NCBI GenBank assembly: GCA_910587295.1
Contig: CAJULP010000047.1
Span: 62,001 to 126,000 of the forward strand
Source: an uncultured Lachnospiraceae bacterium
Lineage (GTDB): Bacteria; Bacillota; Clostridia; Lachnospirales; Lachnospiraceae
Reading direction: 5' to 3'
Length of the DNA: 64,000 bases
Each line of letters starts with the position of its first letter. Position 1 is the first letter of the stretch. A program made the position numbers and the translations under genes. Positions 49,067 to 58,794 of the stretch are shown piece after piece. The notes beneath the pieces are model-generated. The model did not search any database. It was not told where the DNA came from and saw only the letters and a list, made by a program, of their open reading frames with translations.

Positions 49067-51018
49067 TGTTTCCGCTCCTTCTTTTGATGGATGTTCCGGA
49101 TCGTTTTTTTCCTGGCCGTTTTTTTCCCCTGCTTTTCTTTCTGCCCCTTGCCGTTACCGTCTGGCTTGCTGCCACCTGAAAGCCTGTTTCCCGGTCGGGC
49201 ATTTCTCGGACGGATCAGGCATTTAGCGTCATATCCGATAAGGTCCGTCCGCCCGGCTTTTTGCAATGCTTCCACCACAAGATCATAATTAGCCGGGTTC
49301 CGGTACTGGATCAGGGCACGCTGCATTGCTTTTTCATGAGGGTTCCTGCAGACATAAACCGGCCTTCCATTCCTTGGGTCGATACCGCTGTAATACATCA
49401 CGGTAGACAAGGTGGAAGGGGTTGGATAAAAATCCTGCACCTGTTCCGGCATATATCCTAAATCCCTTAAATATTCCGCAAGTTCTATGGCTTCTTTTAA
49501 GGTAGAGCCGGGATGGGATGACATCAGGTAAGGAACAAGGTACTGCTTCAATCCCAGGCCGGCGTTGATCTCTTTGTATTTTTGGATGAACCGTTCATAA
49601 ACTTTTCTTTTGGGTTTCCCCATTTTGGCAAGGACCACATCGGAAATATGTTCCGGTGCCACCTTAAGCTGCCCGCTTACATGACAGGCGATCAGTTCTT
49701 TTAAAAAGTCATCATTTCCTTCCGCCAGCAGATAATCAAACCGTATCCCGGAACGAATGAAAACCTTTTTCACGCCGGAAAGCCCACGCAGTTTCCTTAA
49801 AAGGGAGAGGTAATCACTATGGTCCGCATCAAGGTTTGGGCAGGGGGATGGATACAGACACTGTCGGTTCTGACATACGCCGGCCTTTAACTGTTTTTGA
49901 CAGGAAGGGTGTCTGAAATTGGCAGTAGGGCCGCCTACGTCATGGATATACCCCTTAAAATCAGGTTCACTTATAATCTTTTTGGCTTCCTTTATCAGTG
50001 ATTCGTGGCTCCTTACCTGAACGGTCCGCCCCTGATGGAAGGTAAGGGCGCAAAAACTGCATCCTCCAAAGCATCCTCTGTTGCTGATCAGGGAAAACTT
50101 CACTTCCGCAATAGCAGGAACACCTCCTGCTTTTTCATAGGAAGGGTGATAGGTGCGCTGATAAGGAAGGGCATAGACAGCATCCATCTCCTCAACGGAT
50201 AATGGCATCATGGGCGGATTTTGCACCACATAAACACCATTGGGATACTCTTCCGCCATGGGCTTTGCGGTAACCGCATCGGTGTTCTGATATTGGATAC
50301 CGAAGCTTTGGGCATAAACAGCCGGGTCATTTTTAACCGCTTCATAAGACGGCAGCATAATGCCGTCACGGGAATCCCCGTCTCCCCTTATCACTCCTGA
50401 AATATCTTTTGTCCGGTATACCGTTCCCGGAATAAAAGTAATATCCTTCACGGCAATCCCGCTATTTAGGGCATCGGCAATCTCTACAATGGATTTCTCC
50501 CCCATCCCGTAAGAGACAAGGTCTGCCTGGGCGTCTAACAAGATAGACCTTTTTAAGGAATTGCTCCAATAGTCATAATGAGAAAGTCTCCGTAAGCTGG
50601 CCTCAATGCCGCCTAAGATCACCGGGATGTCCTTATATTTTTTTCGGATCATATTTCCATAGACCGCCGCCGCATGATCCGGGCGTTTCCCCATCACGCC
50701 TCCAGGCGTGTAAGCGTCTGTACTGCGCCGTTTCCCGGAAACATAATAGTGGTTTACCATAGAATCCATGTTCCCTGAGGAGACCAAAAAGCCCAGCCGC
50801 GGTCTTCCCAAAGCGCAGATGCTCTCTTCATCCTTCCAATCCGGCTGGGAAATAATGCCTACCGTATAACCGTTAGCTTCAAGCACCCGGCTTATGATGG
50901 CATGGCCAAAAGAAGGATGATCCACATAGGCATCCCCGATAATATACACAAAATCAAGCTGATCAATCCCCCGCTCTATCAAATCCTGCCTGCAGACAGG
51001 CAAAAAACCATTGTCCAT
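49063..51018 (-). CDS. YgiQ family radical SAM protein
   Basis: A 651-residue protein with the radical SAM cysteines in NRGCFGGCSFCALTFHQGR and long YgiQ-specific regions (LPVCRQDLIERG start, YHPSYEKAGGVPAI and APEHISDVVLAKMGKP). The C terminus (about 600-651) is strongly basic and low in complexity, as in many homologues. The reaction is unknown. Confidence 0.92.
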   Translation of the reverse strand: MDNGFLPVCRQDLIERGIDQLDFVYIIGDAYVDHPSFGHAIISRVLEANGYTVGIISQPDWKDEESICALGRPRLGFLVSSGNMDSMVNHYYVSGKRRSTDAYTPGGVMGKRPDHAAAVYGNMIRKKYKDIPVILGGIEASLRRLSHYDYWSNSLKRSILLDAQADLVSYGMGEKSIVEIADALNSGIAVKDITFIPGTVYRTKDISGVIRGDGDSRDGIMLPSYEAVKNDPAVYAQSFGIQYQNTDAVTAKPMAEEYPNGVYVVQNPPMMPLSVEEMDAVYALPYQRTYHPSYEKAGGVPAIAEVKFSLISNRGCFGGCSFCALTFHQGRTVQVRSHESLIKEAKKIISEPDFKGYIHDVGGPTANFRHPSCQKQLKAGVCQNRQCLYPSPCPNLDADHSDYLSLLRKLRGLSGVKKVFIRSGIRFDYLLAEGNDDFLKELIACHVSGQLKVAPEHISDVVLAKMGKPKRKVYERFIQKYKEINAGLGLKQYLVPYLMSSHPGSTLKEAIELAEYLRDLGYMPEQVQDFYPTPSTLSTVMYYSGIDPRNGRPVYVCRNPHEKAMQRALIQYRNPANYDLVVEALQKAGRTDLIGYDAKCLIRPRNARPGNRLSGGSKPDGNGKGQKEKQGKKTARKKTIRNIHQKKERKH

Positions 51019-51030
51019 GGCATACCTCTT

Positions 51031-51675
51031 TTATACAATGTTGAAGTAATCTTTAATGTAATAGTCAGCCAAACGCCTTTTTTCCGCTTCCTGATGTCTG
51101 GAATAGTCATCCTCCACGGCACATACTTTCATTCCTGCGGCCTTGCCGGCCATAATACCTGGGATGATATCCTCAAACACAAGACACCGCTTTGGATCTG
51201 CCCCGCATTGCCTTGCGGCCTCTAAATACACATCAGGGGCCGGCTTGCCCTTTTCCACATCACAGGCTGTAACGATTCCGTCAAAAAAACCAATGACACC
51301 ATGCACCGTTAGAACATTTTCCACAAGTGCGCGGGAATTGCTGGAGGCGATCCCCAGCCGGATATTTTCTTTGTGGCAATGTTGGATAAATGCATCCGCA
51401 CCGGCCTTTAAAGGAACCTGGTGGGTATATTTATCCCATGCCATCCGGTTCCATTCCGCTTTGATCTCCTCTAAGGGATCTGGGAGGCAGAACCGTTCCT
51501 TAAAATAAGCAGCCGTCTCCGAGAAACTCATGCCCTCTATCATTCCCTGCAGGTCTCCCGGCAGCGTAATGCCATAACGTCCTAAATAGGCGATGTCAAT
51601 GTCTTCCCAAAGCCACATGGAATCCACCAGTGAGCCGTCTAAGTCAAATAATACCGCATCTATATTTGTGAGCAT
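51031..51675 (-). CDS. HAD-superfamily hydrolase (beta-phosphoglucomutase-like)
   Basis: A 214-residue HAD protein of subfamily IA. Motif I is FDLDGSLVDS (nucleophile and acid Asp), motif II is GIASSN, motif III Lys lies in EKGKPAPDVY and motif IV is VFEDIIPGI. It resembles small sugar-phosphate phosphatases or beta-phosphoglucomutase. Its N-terminal codons overlap the pseudouridine synthase gene by 16 bp. Confidence 0.87.
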   Translation of the reverse strand: MLTNIDAVLFDLDGSLVDSMWLWEDIDIAYLGRYGITLPGDLQGMIEGMSFSETAAYFKERFCLPDPLEEIKAEWNRMAWDKYTHQVPLKAGADAFIQHCHKENIRLGIASSNSRALVENVLTVHGVIGFFDGIVTACDVEKGKPAPDVYLEAARQCGADPKRCLVFEDIIPGIMAGKAAGMKVCAVEDDYSRHQEAEKRRLADYYIKDYFNIV

Positions 51676-52394
51676 AATGTTAAAACCTCTTCTTTCGATA
51701 ATTCACGGACCTGCCCCGGGGGAAGATTTTTATCCAGCAGAAGGCTTCCCATGGAAACCCGTTTTAAGGAAAGAACCTTAAGTCCCACTGCCCCAAACAT
51801 CCGTTTTACCTGATGGAACTTTCCTTCCGTTATGGTAAGAAAAAATTCCCGATCCCCGATTCGCTCTAGCACAGCCGGTCTGGTTGGTTCCTTTTCCCCG
51901 ATCTCCACCCCTTCTTCTAAAAGTTTTGCCTCTTTTGCGCCAAGGGGCAGGTCTGTCCTTACATCATATTTTTTTGGTACATGCCTGCCAGGGGATAATA
52001 ACCGGTGGGCTAAGGCGCCGTCATTGGTAAGCAGCAAAAGCCCTTCCGTGTCCTTGTCAAGCCTTCCTACGGGGAAGATGTCTTTTACCGGAATCCCCTC
52101 AAGCCCGCCCGCTGTCTGCTTCATTTGTTTACAAAAAAGATCTAAGACCGTAGAGTCCTTTTCGTCTTTGGTTGCGGTGACCACTCCGGCAGGCTTGTTC
52201 ATCATATAATAAAAAAACGGGCGGTAGGTATATTCTTTTCCCTGGCAGATGATCGTATCTTTCTTTTCATCGACCTTCACATCCCCCTTTTTTACTACCC
52301 TGCCATTTACCGTGACCAGCCCTTTTTTCAATAAATCCTTTACCTGGCTTCTGGTACCGATATTCATTTCGCATAATAATCTGTCAATTCTCAT
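51660..52394 (-). CDS. RsuA-family pseudouridine synthase (16S rRNA)
   Basis: A 244-residue enzyme with an S4 domain (RIDRLLCEMNIGTRSQVKDLL, about 1-60) and an RsuA-type catalytic domain with the Asp in GRLDKDTEGLLLLTNDG. Likely makes pseudouridine 516 in 16S rRNA. The ATG at 52394 gives the family start; several upstream ATGs (ATGATAATGATTATG) make the exact start uncertain and the ribosome site is weak. Confidence 0.87.
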   Translation of the reverse strand: MRIDRLLCEMNIGTRSQVKDLLKKGLVTVNGRVVKKGDVKVDEKKDTIICQGKEYTYRPFFYYMMNKPAGVVTATKDEKDSTVLDLFCKQMKQTAGGLEGIPVKDIFPVGRLDKDTEGLLLLTNDGALAHRLLSPGRHVPKKYDVRTDLPLGAKEAKLLEEGVEIGEKEPTRPAVLERIGDREFFLTITEGKFHQVKRMFGAVGLKVLSLKRVSMGSLLLDKNLPPGQVRELSKEEVLTLCSQI

Positions 52395-52445
52395 AATCAT
52401 TATCATAACACAAAACATCTGATGCGCCTAGAGAAAGGTAGCCCT

Positions 52446-53405
52446 ATGAAAAAAAAGCTTTCCGTGTATGCCGCAGCGGCAATTGCCATAGCAGCCGTTA
52501 TCCTGATCCTTCCCGAAAAATGCCTGCGGCTTTCCCTAAATGGCCTTACCCTGTGGTTTTCCAAAATGATTCCAGCCCTTTTTCCGTTTATGGTACTTTC
52601 AGGGATCATGATCCGCATGAAGCTTGTAGATCCCTGTGTGAAATTTCTTATGCCCGTCTTAGGGAGACTTTTTAACATTGGCAGCGGCTGTGTCTATGGC
52701 ATGGTGATCGGGTTTTTATGCGGCTTTCCCATGGGCGCCCATACGGCCGCACAACTTTATGAAAATAAAATGATCTCCAAACGGGAAGCTTCCTTTTTGC
52801 TTGCCTTTTGCAATAACATCGGGCCGGTTTACTTTTTGAGCTTCGCACTGCCTATGGCGCTGCCTGTATCAGGCATGGATTCTTCCTGGGGGATTTATTT
52901 ATTTGGCATGTATGGCCTTCCCTTCTTCTATGGCCTTTTCCTTCGCTATGTGTTTTTCCGGGATATTACTCCTTGTCCTTATGTGGGAAAACAGGAAGAT
53001 AGTCCGGGCCTTTCTCTGCTTGGCGCACTGGACCAGTCCTTAGAGGGAGCTCTGTTTAATATTGCCCGGCTTGGGGGGTATATGGTAGTCTTTAACCTTC
53101 TTTTCATTTTTCCGATCCTGCTTGCAGGAATCTTACATCTCCCCGGCCCGGCAGGCCACATTTTTATCGGCGGCGCAGGCTGCCTTCTGGAGATTACCGG
53201 CGGTATTGGCCTTCTGGGGAAAAGCGCACCCTATCTGGTATTATGCGTCCTGCCCTTTGGCGGCCTCTCCTGCATTGCTCAGACTGCCGGCATGATCCGG
53301 AATACGGATCTTTCTATCATGGAATATGTCATGCACAAGATGATCCTGACCGCAATCACCGTTTTCTTTTACCTCTTAGCAGCAAATCAATTTTTTTTGC
53401 CATAA
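52446..53405 (+). CDS. YlbJ-like sporulation-related integral membrane protein (nucleoside-recognition domain)
   Basis: A 319-residue membrane protein with about eight transmembrane segments. Family motifs are WFSKMIPALFPFMVLSGIMI, GFLCGFPMGAHTAAQLYE and FCNNIGPVYF. B. subtilis YlbJ is needed for heat-resistant spores. AAAGG before the ATG at 52446 is preferred over an ATG eight codons earlier. The 3' end overlaps the convergent amidase gene by 50 bp. Confidence 0.85.
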   Translation: MKKKLSVYAAAAIAIAAVILILPEKCLRLSLNGLTLWFSKMIPALFPFMVLSGIMIRMKLVDPCVKFLMPVLGRLFNIGSGCVYGMVIGFLCGFPMGAHTAAQLYENKMISKREASFLLAFCNNIGPVYFLSFALPMALPVSGMDSSWGIYLFGMYGLPFFYGLFLRYVFFRDITPCPYVGKQEDSPGLSLLGALDQSLEGALFNIARLGGYMVVFNLLFIFPILLAGILHLPGPAGHIFIGGAGCLLEITGGIGLLGKSAPYLVLCVLPFGGLSCIAQTAGMIRNTDLSIMEYVMHKMILTAITVFFYLLAANQFFLP

Positions 53406-54660
53406 AAAAGGAAACAAAGACCATGGCAAGCAAGATAACCGAAAGAATTGCCAAAAGAGGAAGCACAGAGTCCTCCTTGGCTTTGACCGGTTCCTCCACC
53501 ACAACATCCTGATAGCTTTCCTGTTTTTTCCGAAGCTCAGCTTCCCGCAAAAGAGCCTTCTGTCTTTCGGCAAGCTCAGCCTCCTTTTTTAAACGCTCCG
53601 GGTCAGGTATGGCATCTAACGTCACCTGATTGCTTTCGGTATACAGATCAAAACCGTTATAAGCCCTTGCAAGGAGCGTGATGGGCTGGTCATAGGGAAG
53701 GCTGCAGGTAACTGTGGTGCTCTCCAGGGATTGGTTCCAGGCTTCCGGCCTAGGCCAAGGATTTAGCTCAGAATAAGAACTGCCGCCGTCAAAACTGTAA
53801 TCATAGTACAGAATATAATTGTCCTTATCCTCCGCACGGATCGAAAGCGTAACTTCTCCGGCAGCATCATCCACGCTCAGTACTTCGACAGTGCAGGTTT
53901 CCGGCTCTGTCTCATCCGGCCGGACGATCTCCTCCGGAACCGGAACTTCCGGCACCGGATAGTCACTGTAATCCACCCCAAGCACATCAGACTTTAAGCG
54001 GAAGTACTTGGCAACGGCCGTAGCATCCATCACCCCAAAAGCTTTTAACTGTTCTTCCCCCTTCTGGTAAAAAGGCTGGTCGTTGGAATTGTCCAGATGG
54101 CAGTGTTCGATCAGGGCTGCAGGAACTCCTTCTTCCGTACAGTACCTTAAGATCCCGTAATAATTTTCATCCCGGTTGTTAAGTCTGGTCTTGATCCCAC
54201 GGGAATAAAGACCAAGGTCCGTAAATTCCTGCATCTGGATCTGGGCATAAGCATAGGTCTTACTATAAAAGATTCCTGTGGCAGGAACCCAGACTTCCGC
54301 CCCAAAAAGATTATGGGCTACGGACATATTAAAGTGAAGACAGAATAAAAAATCCGCATTTTTTTCCGCCGCAAACAGCGCCCTGTCCTTGATGCTCATG
54401 TCCACATCGGTTTCGTGGGTTAAATAGACCACCACTCCCTCATACTTTTCCAGTTCCTCTTTCATGGCCTTCGCAACAATGGGATTTATTTCCTTTTCCA
54501 TATAATCGCCATATTCCCCGCCCCGGTTTTCACCACCATGGCCCGGGTCGATCACAATGACAAGGGGATCGTCTGCCCTTGCGGGCAATCCCTTCAAAAT
54601 AAATACGGCACACAAAAAGGCTGCCGTTGCTATCATGATCCAAACTCTCTTTTTCTTCAA
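53356..54660 (-). CDS. N-acetylmuramoyl-L-alanine amidase, membrane-anchored
   Basis: A 434-residue cell-wall hydrolase. A signal peptide or anchor (about 1-28) precedes an Amidase_3 domain (about 32-225) with zinc ligands and catalytic Glu in DPGHGG, EKEIN, LHFNMS and IEHCH. An acidic middle region and a beta-rich domain (about 250-350) follow. A charged helix, then a C-terminal transmembrane segment (about 405-428), end the protein. The C-terminal anchor is unusual for this class. It cleaves the amide bond between muramic acid and the stem peptide. Confidence 0.88.
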   Translation of the reverse strand: MKKKRVWIMIATAAFLCAVFILKGLPARADDPLVIVIDPGHGGENRGGEYGDYMEKEINPIVAKAMKEELEKYEGVVVYLTHETDVDMSIKDRALFAAEKNADFLFCLHFNMSVAHNLFGAEVWVPATGIFYSKTYAYAQIQMQEFTDLGLYSRGIKTRLNNRDENYYGILRYCTEEGVPAALIEHCHLDNSNDQPFYQKGEEQLKAFGVMDATAVAKYFRLKSDVLGVDYSDYPVPEVPVPEEIVRPDETEPETCTVEVLSVDDAAGEVTLSIRAEDKDNYILYYDYSFDGGSSYSELNPWPRPEAWNQSLESTTVTCSLPYDQPITLLARAYNGFDLYTESNQVTLDAIPDPERLKKEAELAERQKALLREAELRKKQESYQDVVVEEPVKAKEDSVLPLLAILSVILLAMVFVSFFMAKKIDLLLRGKRKR

Positions 54661-54731
54661 ATAATGATCCTTTCATGAAACATTGTCCTTATGTTAACAA
54701 ATGCTGTCACGCTTCGCAAGCCGGCTTATTG

Positions 54732-54764
54732 TAACAAAACCGGTTTCCAAAAAGGGAAACCGGT
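54732..54764 (-). terminator. Terminator between the coiled-coil protein and amidase genes
   Basis: Ten-bp perfect stem ACCGGTTTCC/GGAAACCGGT (54739-54748, 54755-54764) with a six-base loop, followed on the minus strand by TTTGTTA. It lies just after the stop at 54777. Confidence 0.8.
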
Positions 54765-54776
54765 AAACCAAAGCTT

Positions 54777-55403
54777 TTATATTAAGTCCAGATTCAAGCC
54801 GTCGGAAGCTTTTTCAATCGGACGCTCCTCCGGCATAGGGTCCGGGGGCAGATACTCATCAACTTCCGGCGGATTTAATTCGACTCTGTTGGCGTTAACA
54901 ATATCGTTATAATGGTTTAGAGAACTGATAAAGCTCTCATAATGGTCTGTTGTCATTTTAATGGTCTGGCTCATCAAACTCTCCACATTGGCCAGAATAT
55001 CATCTGTATACTGCATGGCGGCCGCACGCATACTATTGGCTTCCATCACGGCATTGTCCAGTATCTCCTGTGCCTGCTGGTGGGCCTGCTTAACCACCGT
55101 GGTTGCCTGGGCATAGGCCTGCTGGTAGATTTCATGTTCACTGACCAACTGGTCGGTATGGACGGTAGCTTCGTTGATAAGCGCTTCCGCTTTCGCCCTG
55201 GCGTCACTTAAGATTGCTTCCTTATTGCTGATGATCTTTTGGTAGCGCTTGATCTCGTCCGGTGTCTTCATACGAAGTTCACGGAGCAGCTCATCAATCT
55301 CCTCTTTATCCACAACGATCTTCGTATTGGAAAAAGGCTGATACTTACATCCGTCAATATATGTTTCAATCTCATCAATTAACTGTTCTATCTTACTGCT
55401 CAT
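54777..55403 (-). CDS. Coiled-coil DivIVA-like protein of unknown function
   Basis: A 208-residue protein that is almost wholly helical, with a long coiled coil (about 55-165) rich in Ala, Glu and Gln and a proline-rich acidic tail (about 170-208). The N terminus (MSSKIEQLIDEIETYIDGCK) resembles proteins annotated as DivIVA-like or ATPase-like in clostridia. GAGGG before the ATG at 55403 sets the start. It follows coaD by 14 bp. A role in cell-pole or division organisation is possible but only inferred. Confidence 0.7.
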   Translation of the reverse strand: MSSKIEQLIDEIETYIDGCKYQPFSNTKIVVDKEEIDELLRELRMKTPDEIKRYQKIISNKEAILSDARAKAEALINEATVHTDQLVSEHEIYQQAYAQATTVVKQAHQQAQEILDNAVMEANSMRAAAMQYTDDILANVESLMSQTIKMTTDHYESFISSLNHYNDIVNANRVELNPPEVDEYLPPDPMPEERPIEKASDGLNLDLI

Positions 55404-55417
55404 TCGCTTTCCCTCGT

Positions 55418-55909
55418 TTATTTCTTTAAAAACCCATACTTTTGATATACAAGTTCCGCTACAAACTCCGGCACGCACATAGAAATATCCCCGTGGAAAC
55501 TGGCTATTTCCTTCACGCTGGAAGAACTGAGGTATGCATACTCTAAACTGGTGGTCAGAAAAATGGTGTCTAACGCGCCGTCAGAGAGCTTGGCATTGGT
55601 CTGTGCATTTTGAAGCTCATATTCAAAATCCGTGATCGCGCGCAGCCCCCTTATCACCACATGGATATCCCGGGACCGGGCATAATCAACCAAAAGACCG
55701 CTGAAAGATTCCACTTTGACATTGGGAATATCTTTTACCGCCTCCTGTAATATCTTAACACGTTCTTCCACAGAAAACAATGGAGTCTTTAGTTTATTGT
55801 TTAAAACACTGACCGTTAATTCATCGAAAATATTTGCGGCACGCCTGATCACATCCATGTGTCCGTATGTAACAGGATCAAAGCTTCCCGGGTATATTGC
55901 TGCTTTCAT
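55418..55909 (-). CDS. coaD: Phosphopantetheine adenylyltransferase
   Basis: A 163-residue enzyme of coenzyme A synthesis. It starts AIYPGSFDPVTYGHMDVI, the nucleotidyltransferase motif, and has VIRGLRAITDFEYE and SSSSVKEIASF. Immediately downstream of rsmD, the conserved pairing. Confidence 0.96.
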   Translation of the reverse strand: MKAAIYPGSFDPVTYGHMDVIRRAANIFDELTVSVLNNKLKTPLFSVEERVKILQEAVKDIPNVKVESFSGLLVDYARSRDIHVVIRGLRAITDFEYELQNAQTNAKLSDGALDTIFLTTSLEYAYLSSSSVKEIASFHGDISMCVPEFVAELVYQKYGFLKK

Positions 55910-55942
55910 AAAAAACCTCCCTATGGACCGTGAAAAACTTTT

Positions 55943-56494
55943 TCACAGTGTTTTTTGTAGAAATACATGTTTATTTGTCTTGTAAATTTTTTCTTTTACC
56001 ACATCAAAGCCTGCCTGGTGCGCAAAATCAAAGCTTTTTTCTTTCGACGTTTCCATGATGAGCAGGGTGTTATCTGTCACATAATTCTTTTCCTTAAGGG
56101 CATTTAAAAGCCTTTCATGATAATCTGCTTCATATGGGGGATCCATGAAGATGATATCCGCCTCCTTTTCGTGGATAGAGGAAAGTGCGGCAAATACATC
56201 CTGTTTCAGCAGTGTAGCACTATCTGAAAATTTTGTAAAGGTAAGATTTTCCTGGATGCAGGCTGCCGCTTCTTTTGCGCTTTCCACAAAATAGGCATGG
56301 GAAGCCCCCCTGCTTAACGCTTCAATGCCTATCCCGCCGCTTCCCGCAAACAGATCCACAAAGATACATCCGGGAAGTTCCCCCTGTATCATATTAAATA
56401 ACGTTTCTTTGATCCGGTCCGTAGTCGGCCTGGTGTCTGATCCCTGAGGGGTTTTTAGTCTCAGGCTCCTTGCCCTTCCTGCTATTACGCGCAT
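55943..56494 (-). CDS. rsmD: 16S rRNA (guanine966-N2)-methyltransferase RsmD
   Basis: A 183-residue SAM-dependent methyltransferase. It begins MRVIAGRARSLRLKTPQG, binds SAM at VDLFAGSGGIGIEALSRGA and has the catalytic IIFMDPPYE motif. It precedes coaD by 33 bp. Confidence 0.94.
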   Translation of the reverse strand: MRVIAGRARSLRLKTPQGSDTRPTTDRIKETLFNMIQGELPGCIFVDLFAGSGGIGIEALSRGASHAYFVESAKEAAACIQENLTFTKFSDSATLLKQDVFAALSSIHEKEADIIFMDPPYEADYHERLLNALKEKNYVTDNTLLIMETSKEKSFDFAHQAGFDVVKEKIYKTNKHVFLQKTL

Positions 56495-56518
56495 ATGTTT
56501 TCCTTCCTGTCTATTGGT

Positions 56519-58756
56519 CTATACTCTGATCTTTGTTCCCTTCCCGTCCCTTTTCGCCGTTTTTAACTTGGAAAGGCTTACCTGTTTATCGCGGTAGGAA
56601 ATCATTTGTTCCCCGGTTATCCTGGTGTAGTACACATTTTCCACGAAATCTTTCCCGGTAAAACGCATTCCTCTTACCCCAATGGCATTTTTCTTCTTTT
56701 CCGGTATTTCTTCCACATTAAATTTAAGGAAATATCCCTCCGCACTCTGAAGCACGACCTGCTTCTGATCGTCTAATATTTCCACGGAGATCACCTCGTC
56801 TTCTTCGGAAAGCTTAGTTGCTGCCACCGTCCTTTTGGTCACGTCAAATTCCCCGCCGTCCACGATCTTCATCATAGCCTGCTTCGTCACAAAGATCATC
56901 CGGTACAGGTTCAGGCTGGTCTGGCTTGCGGCAGCGATGATGGCCTCCTTTTCACCGCTGAAATTACTTATATTATCTACCGGAATCCCTTTATCCCTAA
57001 ACTTCCCAAAAGGAATATCCGACACTTTTAACGTGTGGAGCTGCCCGGTATTCGTAAACAGACATATCCTGCCGGTATTTTTGCAGGGAAAGACATATTT
57101 GTTTTCCGTATCCGCCGCTTCCTTGTTCCGCTCATAGGCCGTAAGGTCAATGGTCCTTGCGTAGCCGAACCGGTCCATTAAAAATACCACTTCCATCTCT
57201 TCCGCTTTCTTTTCCACATAAACAGCTTCCGCCGCATTTTCAATAACGGTCCTTCTGGGAATGGCGAACTCGCTTCTAAGCTGGTCTAATTCATTGATGA
57301 TCACCTGGGCCATGGAATCACGCCGTTCCAAGATGTCCTCATACCGGTAAATATTGGCCAGGGTCTCTTCGTGTTCATTGATCAGGGCTTCCAGCTCCAG
57401 CCCGATCAATTTATACAGCCGCATTTCCAAAATAGCGTTGGCCTGCTTTTCCGTAAAGCAGAGCTGGGCCGCCATAACCTTTGACTCCTTGGAACGGAAC
57501 TTGATTCCGGTGGTCTTCCCTTCCACCAGACACGCCTTTGCCATAGCGCGATCCTTAGATCCCCTTAAAATCTCTATCACAAGGTCGATCACATTGCAGG
57601 CCTTGATAAGCCCCTCCTGAATCTCCTTACGATCCCGCTCTTTTGAAAGCAAGGTGGTATATTTGCGGGTGGCAACCTGAAACTGAAAATCCACATTGTG
57701 CTTAATAATCTGTTTCAGGCCCATGACCTCCGGCCTGCCATCAGCAATGGCCAGCATATTGACGCCAAAAGTATCCTCCAAACGGGTCTTTTTGTATAGC
57801 ATGTTGATGAAGTTATCTACATCCGCATCCTTCCTTAATTCAATCACGATCCGGATTCCCTCTTTGGAAGATTGGTTGGAGATATCCACAATATCCATTG
57901 TTTTCTTACTTTCGGAAAGGGCGGCAACATCCATCAGAAATTTTGAGATATTGGCACCGATCATAGGATAAGGAATCTGACTGATTACCACGTTTGTCTT
58001 GCCCGCCTTCCCCTTTTCAATATCCACTTTGCCCCGGACCTTTATTTTCCCTATTCCGGTTTCATAAATATCCAGCAAATCGTCCTGGTTGATCACGATT
58101 CCGCCTGTGGGGAAATCCGGGCCTTTGATATAATTCATCAGTTCTTTCGTGGTAATGGATTCATCCAGCATATAAGCTTTCACCGCATCCGCCACTTCTC
58201 CCAGGTTATGCGGCGGGATGCTGGTCGCCATACCTACGGCGATCCCCTCGGAACCGTTTACCAGAAGATTTGGAAACTTGGCGGGAAGTACACTGGGTTC
58301 CTTTTCCGTCTCGTCAAAATTGGGAACAAAATCCACCACATCCTTGTCCAGGTCCGCAAGAAACGCTTCCTGGGTGACCTTGGGAAGCCGGGCTTCCGTA
58401 TAACGCATGGCAGCGGCCCCGTCCCCTTCGATATTGCCAAAATTTCCATGGCCGTCAACAAGGGGAAGGCCTTTTTTAAACTCCTGGGTCATGACTACCA
58501 GCGCATCGTAGATCGAACTGTCCCCGTGGGGATGGTATTTACCCATGGTATCCCCTACGATACGGGCGCTTTTCCGGTAAGGTTTGTCATATTTGATTCC
58601 CAATTCATGCATATCATACAAAACGCGCCGCTGGACCGGCTTTAGCCCGTCGCGCACGTCCGGCAGCGCCCTTGCGATGATAACGCTCATGGCATAATCT
58701 ATAAAAGACTTCTGCATGACCTCAGAATACTCGGTTTTAATGATCTTTTCTTCCAT
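56519..58756 (-). CDS. parC: DNA topoisomerase IV-like subunit A (ParC/GyrA family)
   Basis: A 745-residue type IIA topoisomerase A subunit. The catalytic Tyr119 lies in MRYTEARLPK, and the quinolone-region motif YHPHGDSSIYDALV keeps Ser80. The tower and coiled-coil regions follow, then a beta-pinwheel (about 500-735). The place where GyrA has the QRRGGKG box instead reads NKEAADTENKY. This and the length (745) favour topoisomerase IV over gyrase. It lies 38 bp downstream of subunit B. Confidence 0.82.
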   Translation of the reverse strand: MEEKIIKTEYSEVMQKSFIDYAMSVIIARALPDVRDGLKPVQRRVLYDMHELGIKYDKPYRKSARIVGDTMGKYHPHGDSSIYDALVVMTQEFKKGLPLVDGHGNFGNIEGDGAAAMRYTEARLPKVTQEAFLADLDKDVVDFVPNFDETEKEPSVLPAKFPNLLVNGSEGIAVGMATSIPPHNLGEVADAVKAYMLDESITTKELMNYIKGPDFPTGGIVINQDDLLDIYETGIGKIKVRGKVDIEKGKAGKTNVVISQIPYPMIGANISKFLMDVAALSESKKTMDIVDISNQSSKEGIRIVIELRKDADVDNFINMLYKKTRLEDTFGVNMLAIADGRPEVMGLKQIIKHNVDFQFQVATRKYTTLLSKERDRKEIQEGLIKACNVIDLVIEILRGSKDRAMAKACLVEGKTTGIKFRSKESKVMAAQLCFTEKQANAILEMRLYKLIGLELEALINEHEETLANIYRYEDILERRDSMAQVIINELDQLRSEFAIPRRTVIENAAEAVYVEKKAEEMEVVFLMDRFGYARTIDLTAYERNKEAADTENKYVFPCKNTGRICLFTNTGQLHTLKVSDIPFGKFRDKGIPVDNISNFSGEKEAIIAAASQTSLNLYRMIFVTKQAMMKIVDGGEFDVTKRTVAATKLSEEDEVISVEILDDQKQVVLQSAEGYFLKFNVEEIPEKKKNAIGVRGMRFTGKDFVENVYYTRITGEQMISYRDKQVSLSKLKTAKRDGKGTKIRV

Positions 58757-58794
58757 GAATGCTCTAATCCTTTCCCTGATCAGGGTAATATCGT

